Assembly: GCA_900769055.1 (NCBI GenBank)
Contig: CAAGFF010000095.1
Span: forward strand, 1-15,369
DNA: 15,369 nucleotides
Reading direction: 5' to 3'
DNA from: an uncultured Prevotella sp.
Lineage (GTDB): Bacteria; Bacteroidota; Bacteroidia; Bacteroidales; Bacteroidaceae
Part shown: positions 5,589 through 13,701 of the stretch, in pieces
How the letters are laid out: each line of letters opens with the position of its first letter
Position numbering within the stretch: position 1 is the stretch's first letter
Translations under genes and position numbers: made by a program
Notes under the pieces: model-generated
Told to the model about the DNA's origin: nothing
The model's input: only the letters and a program-made list of their open reading frames with translations
The model's database searches: none

Positions 5589-8576
5589 TTATCTCATTCT
5601 AACCTTCCTTGCAACCTGCTTGCCATCTACAGAATAGCGGATGACGTAGATGCCAGGAGTGAAGTGACGGTCGAGGATGTCTGCAACAAACAGTCCGTTG
5701 ACAGTATAAACCTTAACAGCTGTTCCGGCAGGTATCAGCGAGATACCAGTTGTGATGTTGTTGAATATCTCTATGTCACGACGGAGAATCTTCACTGCAC
5801 GGTCGATAACGTTCTGGTCCTTAGACTCCAATGCGGCAGAGTTGCGTGCGTATGAGTCTTTCAGGTCCTGAAGGTCTTGTGGGTCGCAGTCAATCTCTCC
5901 GGCCTCAGCCTTGCGAATCAGTTCCTCAGCCTGAGCGACAAGAGCCTGAAGCTCAGAATAGTCATTGTCAACAAACGACTCCAGGAACTCGTTGGTAATG
6001 TCAACCAGGTTCTCAGCCTCCTTGTTAACAGTAGCCTGATTAACCTCATTGCTCTTCGCTATGGCCTGCGCAGCTGTTATGGCGGCCTTCAGAGCCTCGT
6101 ACTTCTCAGGTGAGAACTTGCCTGGTCCCTCGCCAACGAAGTCAGCCTGATCCTCGACCACCGTCTGTGCCTCAGTTATAGCATAGTTGAGTCTTGAGAA
6201 ATCTATTACCACCTTGGCAGCAGCAAACTCAGCAGCGGCAGCCTTTAGAGTCTCTGTGGCCTCGTCAATCTGCTCCTGAGTAGCATTCTCGTCAGCAAGG
6301 ATTACCGATGCGGCCTTGTATGCGGCATCAAATTTGTCGACAGCCTCCTGTGGGAATTGTCCGTTGCAGTCGCCGGCAACACTCTTGTCAAGCGTAGCCT
6401 TAGCCTTGTCCACCTCAGCCTTCAAGGCTGTTACGTTCAGATAATCCCTGTCGTGAGCCTTCGCTACATATACGTCGATGTCGGCAAGCAGCTGTGCTGT
6501 GACGGCATCCAGTTCCTCCTGGCTCTTAGACTTGTTGCCATCGGTCTTGGCCTTGCTGATAACCTTCGAGAACTCATCAATGTCTTCCTGGAAATATTCA
6601 CCCGTCTTATAACCGGGCACCATAGCTGCAAGAGCTGCCTGAGCCTTTGCAACAGCCTCATTGAAGGCAACGCGGTCGAGCACGATGGCAACATATCCGT
6701 CGATGGTCCAGTAAGCTCCAGTGTTGCCCACACCAGCCTTGTCGCTATATGTCTTAGAGCCGCTCCCCTGTCCATCAACACCAAGGAAGGTGGAGGTAGA
6801 GACAAACTTCATTCCGAGCCACTTGCCTTCGAGACGGCATACCTGTATAATGGCAGCAAGTGTATCTCTGTCGGCACGCCACTTGGTATTATAGTTACCG
6901 TCACGGACGAGATAGGAACCGTTGGCTACGGACTTCACATAGTATACATCCGTCATGTCCTGATATGTAGCTTTCTCTAATACCATGAGCTGTTCGTCAG
7001 AAGCTCCCGTTTCCTCCTTTGTCGTTATCGCGGCATTGCCCGATTCAGTTGTCGTGAGAAGGCATCCGCCATACTGCGTAATGGTATATGTCTCACCATT
7101 AGCGAAGTCAGGCAGCGGATTGAAAGAGCCGTTGAACTTCACAATGGCAGCTTCGAGGGCTGCAACGGCAACCTTAGCCTCATCGGGAGTGGTGATGGTG
7201 GGCAAGGCTTCCTTGGCAGTAGTGATGGCAGCATTAAGCTCATCGAGTGCCGACTGCGGTACCTGATAGTATTCTGTACCAACCTCGGCAGAGGATGCTA
7301 CGCCCTCAGCCTTCTCTATGGCAGACTCAAGTGCAGCCGTAGGAGTATGCTTTACAAGAATCCAGCAGTTTTTCGAGCTTGTACCGCCCTTGTTTGAATA
7401 AACGGCTGAGTTGTTAGTAGTGTTGTCCACACCGAGCACAGAGCCGCTACCCTCGTTCTTTATCTGCACGAAGGTATCATATTCAACGATGTTGAAGATG
7501 GCGTTCTTGGCCGTAAGAGTAGTGGCACCCGACTTGGTGTCCCATGAGCCGCTACGCCAGATATACGTACCATTGGCATCACGCATGTTGTAGCCTACAG
7601 CCTCGGCACCTTCGGGAGCAGGCTCGAAGTAGAACACCTGTGTGCTGTCTGCAAAGTCAGGAGTGGCAATACGAACGGTACCGTCGCCAGACGTAAGGCT
7701 CAATGATGATGCCACATTGGTGATGGTATATCCTACACCAAGCTTGAACGGTGGGTTCTTCTTTCCGAGATACGTCGTTACGGCAGCATCGAGGGTTTTC
7801 TTTGCCTCGTTTATCTCCTCCTGTGCTGTTGCATTGGCGAGTACGCCTTTTGCTGCAGCAATGGCATCGGCAAGCACCTGACGCACCTCGGGAGTGTACT
7901 GTCCCTTCTCCGTTCCTTCCTCAGTAGTCTCAAGTTGCTGTTCGGCAGCAGCTATAGACGCTTCGAGGCCAGATGTCACAAGTTCATCACTCCTCTCAAC
8001 CTCGCCAAGGAAAAATCCTGCGAAGCTCGACGCAGAGTTGAGCCATGCGAACTTTGCAACGAAATAAGGCTTGTCGGCAGTAAACACAAACTGGTTGCGT
8101 ACCCATGTATCGCCCTGGAATTTAACCTTGCCTATCTCGGAATCATACCCAGTAGCAGAGTTGCTGAGCCACACCTGACTGTACTGTGTGTTGCTTGACA
8201 TGCCACCCTGCGTACGGTAGGCCCATACGGTAAAGACATAGGTCTTGCCAATCTCCACAGCCCAACCAGTCTTGATAGTCTTGTTACTGCCACTGCCTGC
8301 ACCACCAAGCGAGTGGATGCAGGGTATTCCCTCAGGCCCACCTGTTGGGATAATCTCAAAGTTTTCCTCCGACAGCTCACTGTTGTCACCGGCATACCAT
8401 CCCGTGAGACCTTCACTGAAGTCGGCATTAGGAATGATGTTGTCGCCAGAGACAATGAATAATCCGTCTTCGGTTTCGATTCTATCCCCCTTTGCGGTGA
8501 CGGTAGAATCAGCTTTCGCCTCGACCATAGCGAAGAGCGAAAGCAACAATACGAGCAAAATCTGTTTTGTCTTCAT
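5589..8576 (-). CDS. Secreted modular protein: CBM-like, FIVAR-like and beta-trefoil-like modules, T9SS-type C-terminus
   Basis: Probably a surface-exposed glycan-binding or adhesive protein (995 aa); no catalytic domain is recognised. A signal peptide ends near KA/DS (residue 22). Residues about 40-195 look like a jelly-roll carbohydrate-binding module (IIPNADFSEGLTGW start). Helical three-helix FIVAR-like modules lie at about 203-275, 414-485, 631-707, 711-790, 792-868 and 873-940. Two beta-trefoil-like modules at about 278-412 and 487-630 resemble each other: NGTYIWRSGSWDTK matches NGSYLVRDGNYNTK, and LGVD followed by VYSNKGG matches LGVD followed by TYSDKAG. Residues about 943-995 (VKVYTVNG, then GIYVIRYSVDGKQVARKV) fit a T9SS type A sorting domain, so the product is probably moved to the cell surface. 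It is the last gene of the leftward operon, 18 bp after the PD40 lipoprotein gene and followed by a terminator. The domain names are read by eye. Confidence 0.88.
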   Translation of the reverse strand: MKTKQILLVLLLSLFAMVEAKADSTVTAKGDRIETEDGLFIVSGDNIIPNADFSEGLTGWYAGDNSELSEENFEIIPTGGPEGIPCIHSLGGAGSGSNKTIKTGWAVEIGKTYVFTVWAYRTQGGMSSNTQYSQVWLSNSATGYDSEIGKVKFQGDTWVRNQFVFTADKPYFVAKFAWLNSASSFAGFFLGEVERSDELVTSGLEASIAAAEQQLETTEEGTEKGQYTPEVRQVLADAIAAAKGVLANATAQEEINEAKKTLDAAVTTYLGKKNPPFKLGVGYTITNVASSLSLTSGDGTVRIATPDFADSTQVFYFEPAPEGAEAVGYNMRDANGTYIWRSGSWDTKSGATTLTAKNAIFNIVEYDTFVQIKNEGSGSVLGVDNTTNNSAVYSNKGGTSSKNCWILVKHTPTAALESAIEKAEGVASSAEVGTEYYQVPQSALDELNAAITTAKEALPTITTPDEAKVAVAALEAAIVKFNGSFNPLPDFANGETYTITQYGGCLLTTTESGNAAITTKEETGASDEQLMVLEKATYQDMTDVYYVKSVANGSYLVRDGNYNTKWRADRDTLAAIIQVCRLEGKWLGMKFVSTSTFLGVDGQGSGSKTYSDKAGVGNTGAYWTIDGYVAIVLDRVAFNEAVAKAQAALAAMVPGYKTGEYFQEDIDEFSKVISKAKTDGNKSKSQEELDAVTAQLLADIDVYVAKAHDRDYLNVTALKAEVDKAKATLDKSVAGDCNGQFPQEAVDKFDAAYKAASVILADENATQEQIDEATETLKAAAAEFAAAKVVIDFSRLNYAITEAQTVVEDQADFVGEGPGKFSPEKYEALKAAITAAQAIAKSNEVNQATVNKEAENLVDITNEFLESFVDNDYSELQALVAQAEELIRKAEAGEIDCDPQDLQDLKDSYARNSAALESKDQNVIDRAVKILRRDIEIFNNITTGISLIPAGTAVKVYTVNGLFVADILDRHFTPGIYVIRYSVDGKQVARKVRMR

Positions 8577-8594
8577 AATTGTTGATAGTTTTGG

Positions 8595-10172
8595 TTAGTT
8601 GTAAATATTATCTTTATTACTGTTGTTTCGTTGTTGGGTAACCGACTTGGCCGAGTCGGGGGTAGCCAGTGCCGAGCCTCCGTAGATGGCATTGACAGCT
8701 GGTTTCCCGACAGCCTTAGTTATCCTAATCATATCTGGTTTTACCTTGTTCACCATCCATTCGGGCACATTGTAGCTCTTGAACAGGTTCTCATAGTAGT
8801 CGGCCGACTGCTGTGGCAGAAGGAATGGCTTGTGGGCATTGCCCTGACGGTCGAAATATGATATGTAGAGTCTGGTATAGCTACCATCATCCCTTCGCGA
8901 TGAGAAAACTATCCATCTGCCGTTCGACGACCAGTTGTGGTAGCTCTCGGTGTCGGCGCTGTTAGCCTCGCGCAACTCCCTCAGCACGCCAGTCTTCATA
9001 TCGAGGACATAGAGATCGGAAGACCTATGCCAGATATGGAACTGTCCATAGTCGGCAAGTGCCATGAGCAGGTATCTGCCATCTGGCGACATCCTCGGGA
9101 AAGAGGCACTCTTGCCCATGGCTGCGGCATCAAGGACAAGCCGGCGGTCACCAAACTTCATCGTTGTCTGGTTGAATGGACGGCTATAGATATTGTATCT
9201 AAGCGACTGGTAGGCAGAATCAAGTTCGGCATCTATGTCATCGGTCTGACGGACATAATGTGCAGAGGCATAGTAGAGCATGTCGCCTGCTGGGTTCCAG
9301 GCAGGGAATGTCTCGAACTCGTCCTTGCGGTTGTCAATGTCAAACACTTTGGAGGTCTTGCGGTCGTAGAGTACAAGGTCGCTGGCATAGTCTATCACCT
9401 CTATCTTCTGCGGGTCGCGGGTGTGGAACACCTGCCCGGTCTCGTTTACCGAATAGGCCACCAGGTCCTGTTTTGGATGCCATGCCGGATAGACACCAGC
9501 CGACAGGGTGTTGGCGGTCTTGAGGTTTACCTTCGTCACCTTTCCCTCGTCTATGAACATCGTTCCACCATTATATTGCCTTACATGAAACTGGGAGTGC
9601 CCCTGTCTGTTGTAGTCTTGTGCCACATGACAGTTTATGCACTGTCCGTTGTCTCCCTCGCCATGCATACGGTTGCTGTAGAGCACCCGCTCGTCAAAGG
9701 AAGTGACATCGCGCTGGCAGAGCACCATCTCCTCATAGTCTACGTATGACGGTTCGATGAGCCTGTAGGTAAGATACTGGTCTACAGGTTCCTGAGCAAC
9801 AGGATTGACAACGGTAACAAACTTGTACCATGTATCTCCTAGTCTGACAAAGATATCGGTAAGCAAGTTGCCTCCCTTGGCCTCATCAAGAAGCTTGTGC
9901 CACTCGCTGGCATCAATGTCTACCTCAGGCCCACGCATCACTATCTCGGTGCCAGTCTTGTCAGCGACAATACGTACTATGCACTCGTCGCATTCCGTCT
10001 GAACGCGGAAGTTCAATGGTGCGATGTTGGGTGGCAATGTAGCCCCACTGTTGTCGGGGAACATCTCCGCAAGCATATTGTTGTTGACGGCTTTGTCGGG
10101 CACAGCAGGAGTGCAGGCCAGCAGAAGCAGCAACGGAAGGAGTGCGAAGATTAGCTGTTTAACTTTGTCCAT
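8595..10172 (-). CDS. PD40/TolB-like beta-propeller lipoprotein with one CxxCH haem-type motif
   Basis: Predicted lipoprotein of 525 aa; the lipobox LLAC puts the lipidated Cys at residue 20. After a beta-rich N-terminal region (about 45-140, with CDEC at 61-64) comes a single CINCH at 178-182 within GDNGQCINCHVAQDYNRQGH, the form used for covalent c-type haem. His192, His196 or Met169 could supply the second axial ligand, but this is a guess. From about 225 to 440 are propeller repeats of PD40 type: YPAWHPKQDLVAY (228-240), FPAWNPAGDMLYY (289-301), FPRMSPDGRYLLM (358-370) and YHNWSSNGRWIVF (411-423). A Gln/Asn-rich tail ends the protein. The gene starts 9 bp after the DUF6057 gene and ends 18 bp before the FIVAR-like gene, so it is surely co-transcribed. 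Proteins of this pattern occur in Bacteroidetes without a known role. A propeller scaffold for protein contact and a redox or sensing role are both possible. Confidence 0.9.
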   Translation of the reverse strand: MDKVKQLIFALLPLLLLLACTPAVPDKAVNNNMLAEMFPDNSGATLPPNIAPLNFRVQTECDECIVRIVADKTGTEIVMRGPEVDIDASEWHKLLDEAKGGNLLTDIFVRLGDTWYKFVTVVNPVAQEPVDQYLTYRLIEPSYVDYEEMVLCQRDVTSFDERVLYSNRMHGEGDNGQCINCHVAQDYNRQGHSQFHVRQYNGGTMFIDEGKVTKVNLKTANTLSAGVYPAWHPKQDLVAYSVNETGQVFHTRDPQKIEVIDYASDLVLYDRKTSKVFDIDNRKDEFETFPAWNPAGDMLYYASAHYVRQTDDIDAELDSAYQSLRYNIYSRPFNQTTMKFGDRRLVLDAAAMGKSASFPRMSPDGRYLLMALADYGQFHIWHRSSDLYVLDMKTGVLRELREANSADTESYHNWSSNGRWIVFSSRRDDGSYTRLYISYFDRQGNAHKPFLLPQQSADYYENLFKSYNVPEWMVNKVKPDMIRITKAVGKPAVNAIYGGSALATPDSAKSVTQQRNNSNKDNIYN

Positions 10173-10181
10173 AGAGATATA

Positions 10182-11987
10182 TTAATTAGTTTTCAATCCT
10201 TCAATGAAGAAATAATAGTACCAGTAGGTATCACCAAACTCAGGTCGGAGCATATAGGCGTTTGATGCCTGATCACCATTCTGCGCCGCCAGCTCAACGA
10301 GTCTGGCAAAACGTTGCCTGACAGTATCGTCGATAGGCAAGGCCGACACATCGGCACCGCCCTTGAGCTGGGCAACCATCAGGGCAGCCTCCTGACAATG
10401 CGTGGGAACATGCCCCTTCCATCCGTCAAGCAACGACATGAACCTTGGCCAGAAGCCATCGAGGTTTTTCATTATCAGGCTGTTCATCAACGCCCGCTCA
10501 ACAATCTCACGTGAGCCTCCTGTTGAGTAGGCATAGCTGTTAAGCAGGTAGACCTCTATCATGCCTCCATCACCATCGAGAACATCACCATAACGCAACA
10601 AGGGAAGGATGCGGCACATCTCCTTGTCGGCGGCAACTTTCGACTGATTACCGATGAAATCGGAATATTTGTCGGCAATATGACTATACCATAGCGTATG
10701 GCGCAAGGCCGTGGCATACTTGGCAGCCAGCTTGGCCTCACCATTTATGATGGCACACTTAAGCATATATTTCAGGTAGTCTGGCCGACGGCCATACTCC
10801 ACCATATCCTCCATGCACCAACGGTAGGCATAGTTCACCTTGCCCTCGTAGTAATAGAGCAGGCGGCCACAGAGCAGACGAAGATACTGGAAGGGGCGCG
10901 GGCTGACACATGGAGCATCGCCATCGGGACAGGTAAACATCAGGTCGCCTGCCTCACCCGACTGCCACAGTGCCTCACGGGTGAGCATCACCTGCAGGCG
11001 TGTAGGCGGCTGTTCCTGCGAGCGGGCTATCTCGACAACCTTGTCAAAGTCGCCATTCTCAAGAGCTTGCTTCTGTCTCAGGGTGTTGAGGAAGCTGGCA
11101 TCAGTAAACGTGGAATTCAGCAGCCACACTACCCCACCAACCAACGCAGCAACGGACACAGCAGCTGCGAGCCATGCACCCTTGCGCAATGGAGCTATAA
11201 GCATAAGGGCCACCAAGGCATAAGATGCCAGCACGGGCCACCAGAGATATTTCTCGGCAGTTGTCCACAGATAGTCGGGCAAGCCGACAGTATAGAGTTC
11301 TGAGGCTCTGAGCTGTACCAATCCGGCTGTATAATACATCCGTGGCGCAACGATTGCCACTATCAATAGACACACAATGAACAAAAGACATTTCTTCTTG
11401 CGCATGCCCACAAACGCCACTATCTCAGACAATGCCGCCAGCAGAGCTGCCCACAGGGCAAAAGTGCCCAGCAGCCAATAGCCTACGCACGGCACAGCCA
11501 ATGTCCACACGCCTTTCAGCCACACGTTGTCCGTTCTGAGCCAAAGACCGACGAGACACACGGAGACCAACATGCCAAGGGGCATGGTAAAGGCTAAGGC
11601 TGGAGTCTTGATGAGCCAGAACAGGTAGCCAGACTCTGTATAGGCCAGCAACAGCAGCAACGAGGGCAGGAAGCATAGGGGCAACCATGCCAGCGAGATG
11701 CGGAACATCCTGCGCAACGACTCTGCCAGAAGGGCAAGCACAGCAGCAAGGAGCAAGGCACCCAACCATGGCAAGGCAAAGCAGCTCTGCATGAAAGAAC
11801 CTGCATAGAACAGCAGTCCGCACGGCTCAGATACCATATCGCGGAAAAACCAGGATGTGGTATAGAATGGTGTCAGGGCAGCTGTCTCTACCAGGAATGG
11901 AGTTAGCCATACCAGAAGGACATAGAGCACAAGCACCACAAAGGCTACCATGCACAAGGGCCAAAGAAATATCTTTCTGTTTGTCAT
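10182..11987 (-). CDS. DUF6057-type polytopic membrane protein with helical-repeat C-terminal half
   Basis: Inner-membrane protein of 601 aa, function unknown. Hydrophobic segments are visible at about 7-30, 57-90 (one or two helices), 97-118, 128-150, 158-194 (one or two), 199-216, 244-266 and 271-291, so roughly 8-10 membrane helices. The remainder (about 295-601) is soluble, alpha-helical and TPR-like in look (for example LENGDFDKVVEIARSQE), ending in the aromatic GDTYWYYYFFIEG. The layout and ending match my memory of the DUF6057 family of Bacteroidetes; I could not search. The start codon overlaps the GH43 stop as ATGA (11984-11987), pointing to translational coupling, and the PD40 lipoprotein follows after 9 bp. 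The polytopic-plus-repeat design recalls envelope assembly or transfer proteins, but nothing in the sequence fixes a reaction. Confidence 0.87.
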   Translation of the reverse strand: MTNRKIFLWPLCMVAFVVLVLYVLLVWLTPFLVETAALTPFYTTSWFFRDMVSEPCGLLFYAGSFMQSCFALPWLGALLLAAVLALLAESLRRMFRISLAWLPLCFLPSLLLLLAYTESGYLFWLIKTPALAFTMPLGMLVSVCLVGLWLRTDNVWLKGVWTLAVPCVGYWLLGTFALWAALLAALSEIVAFVGMRKKKCLLFIVCLLIVAIVAPRMYYTAGLVQLRASELYTVGLPDYLWTTAEKYLWWPVLASYALVALMLIAPLRKGAWLAAAVSVAALVGGVVWLLNSTFTDASFLNTLRQKQALENGDFDKVVEIARSQEQPPTRLQVMLTREALWQSGEAGDLMFTCPDGDAPCVSPRPFQYLRLLCGRLLYYYEGKVNYAYRWCMEDMVEYGRRPDYLKYMLKCAIINGEAKLAAKYATALRHTLWYSHIADKYSDFIGNQSKVAADKEMCRILPLLRYGDVLDGDGGMIEVYLLNSYAYSTGGSREIVERALMNSLIMKNLDGFWPRFMSLLDGWKGHVPTHCQEAALMVAQLKGGADVSALPIDDTVRQRFARLVELAAQNGDQASNAYMLRPEFGDTYWYYYFFIEGLKTN

Positions 11988-13636
11988 TTCACTATTATCT
12001 TCTTTCCACCTATTATATATATGCCACTCCTCATGCTGTTACGGTCAACCCTCTGTCCGTTAATATTATATACGGCATCATCGGCTGGTCTGATTGCAGG
12101 AAGAGTCTCTATGGCAGTCTGTATCTCCATCTTCCTGAGGTTTTCCTCACGATAGTTGCGGCTCCACATATCAGCCTCCTCGCAGTCGGCATGTTTCACG
12201 GAGTCGAAGTATATGCCAAATGTCTGATGGATGGTCTTGCTGTCCTCGTTGAGGTAGATGCCAGAGCCGGCCTGAGTGGAATTGCCAGATACCGACAGGC
12301 ATGAGCCATCGGCTACGTTCTTTATCTTATAGCATCCGTCCTCCTGTAGTATGAAGTACCATTTTTGCGCCATTTCATCGGCATTATCAGCCATCCATCT
12401 CATAGTACCGAACACTGCCTGCATATACTTGCCCGTGGTAGTATCCTCTATGCGGAAGGCGTAAGGGTCATCGGTGGCATGAAGACGGAACATGAGGTTG
12501 GACGAGCCGTCATCCTCAATGGTAAGCACACTCTGAGGACGCGATACAAACCTGTTGGAGTAACGGTCAAGGATGTAGCACTCCATACCATCGGCAAGTT
12601 CCTTTGCCCTCTTCATGTCATACATGTGGTCGAATACCGAAAGGTCCCAGCTGTCATACCATCTGACGGCCGGATACCCCGAGCGCACGCTCAGTGGCAA
12701 CCACACATATTTCGAGGACTGAATATTGCTGGAGTTCCATCTGTCACCATAATATATAAAGCACTTGTCCTTGCCATGCACCGGCAGCACGTATGCGCTC
12801 TGACTGGTGTATGTCGTTGACGAGCCGTTGTCTACACAAAAGTTAATTCCCGTGGTACCGTCACTGGCCTTGAAGTCAGCGGGTGCCGTCCACTCGCCCA
12901 TCAGGTCGTTGGTCCACATATATCGTCCGGGGTTGGGCGACCAGCCCGTGCATCCCGAGAATAGTCCATAATAAGTCTCGCCGACCTTGAATATTGACGC
13001 TGCCTCATATTTGCGTCCCTTGAGCTGAGTATTGTAGTCGGGCAATGGGGTCAGATAGTCGTCCGATAAAATCTCGCAGTTTGTGTTGGAGTTCATATTT
13101 GTAGAGTACACATGGTACACCTTTCCATCGTCATCCTTGAAAAGCGTCTGGTCACGAGCATCGCAGTCGTTTGGTCTGAATACATCAACAAGAGTGTATG
13201 GGCCACTGACCTTGTCGGCCTGGCAAACAGCAGATTTGGCCTGCCCGTAGTCGCTGCCGTTCTCCCAGTGAATCCACATCACCCACTTGCCAGTCTTGTC
13301 ATTGTATACAACCTTTGGACGTTCAAGCGTTCGCCCACTGGCTATATCCTTGCAGGCATCTGTCATGGTGCCTGTAGGTGTCACGGCCAGTCCGAGCCGC
13401 TCCCAGTTGTACAGATCTGAGGAGCGATAACAGCTTATGCCTGCACTCTTGCCTCCGTTACGGTTCTCACCGAACCAATAGTAGTAGCCGTCAGAATACA
13501 CTATGCATCCTCCATGGGCATTGATAACAGAACCCTTGGTATCGTTCCATGTCTGGCCGGGTGTGAAAGTGTTAGCTGACACAGCAGGCAGAGACAATGC
13601 TGCGGCTAGCACCAAAGAGGTAAAATATCTTTTCAT
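11984..13636 (-). CDS. GH43-family glycoside hydrolase with ricin-type lectin domain and short sorting-like C-terminus
   Basis: Secreted five-bladed propeller glycosidase, 550 aa. The signal peptide ends near VSA/NT (residue 21). The catalytic domain spans about 25-335 and opens with VINAHGGCIVYSDGYYYWFGE. Glu105 (TLERPKVVYN), Asp162 (ARDQTLFKDDDG) and Glu211 (RKYEAASIF) are candidates for the active-site acids. The Asp that acts as base in most GH43 enzymes, near the first blade, is not there; the site reads NAHGG. This and the ERPKV motif are typical of the exo-beta-1,3-galactanase-like group (subfamily 24 and relatives such as 34), so galactan side-chain or arabinogalactan breakdown is the best guess. 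Residues about 345-478 form a ricin-type beta-trefoil (CYILDRYSNRFV; GSCLSVSGNSTQ). The end (VYNINGQRV, then GIYIIGGKKIIVK) resembles the short sorting-type tail common in Prevotella. The stop overlaps the next start (ATGA). Confidence 0.9.
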   Translation of the reverse strand: MKRYFTSLVLAAALSLPAVSANTFTPGQTWNDTKGSVINAHGGCIVYSDGYYYWFGENRNGGKSAGISCYRSSDLYNWERLGLAVTPTGTMTDACKDIASGRTLERPKVVYNDKTGKWVMWIHWENGSDYGQAKSAVCQADKVSGPYTLVDVFRPNDCDARDQTLFKDDDGKVYHVYSTNMNSNTNCEILSDDYLTPLPDYNTQLKGRKYEAASIFKVGETYYGLFSGCTGWSPNPGRYMWTNDLMGEWTAPADFKASDGTTGINFCVDNGSSTTYTSQSAYVLPVHGKDKCFIYYGDRWNSSNIQSSKYVWLPLSVRSGYPAVRWYDSWDLSVFDHMYDMKRAKELADGMECYILDRYSNRFVSRPQSVLTIEDDGSSNLMFRLHATDDPYAFRIEDTTTGKYMQAVFGTMRWMADNADEMAQKWYFILQEDGCYKIKNVADGSCLSVSGNSTQAGSGIYLNEDSKTIHQTFGIYFDSVKHADCEEADMWSRNYREENLRKMEIQTAIETLPAIRPADDAVYNINGQRVDRNSMRSGIYIIGGKKIIVK

Positions 13637-13655
13637 TTGTTTCTTATAATTATAT

Positions 13656-13692
13656 GGAAGCCAAGGGACTCAACTTCCGTCCCTTGACTTCC
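13656..13692. other. Intergenic hairpin ahead of the GH43 gene
   Basis: A 14-bp stem, GGAAGCCAAGGGAC (13656-13669) with GTCCCTTGACTTCC (13679-13692), has one G-T type mismatch and a 9-nt loop. On the minus strand it starts 9 bp after the stop of the upstream gene and is followed by ATATAATTATAAGAAACAA, not a T-run. It is therefore not a standard terminator. It could be a processing or stability element that changes the ratio of the two genes, or a weak terminator. Confidence 0.75.
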
Positions 13693-13701
13693 AAAGATTG
13701 A

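Noticed and set aside
6357..6980. 207-codon plus-strand ORF
   Set aside because: Antisense shadow of the 995-residue protein, arising from the biased codon use of its helical modules.
8937..9749. 270-codon plus-strand ORF
   Set aside because: Antisense to the PD40 lipoprotein gene, whose frame has clear domains and operon context; the plus-strand product has no recognisable signal.
10698..11303. 201-codon plus-strand ORF
   Set aside because: Antisense to the DUF6057 gene, which has membrane segments and a coupled start.
13637..13655. Promoter for the GH43 gene (TATAATTATAAG on the minus strand)
   Set aside because: A/T-rich, but no clear Bacteroidetes TAnnTTTG box with an upstream TTTG at the right distance.
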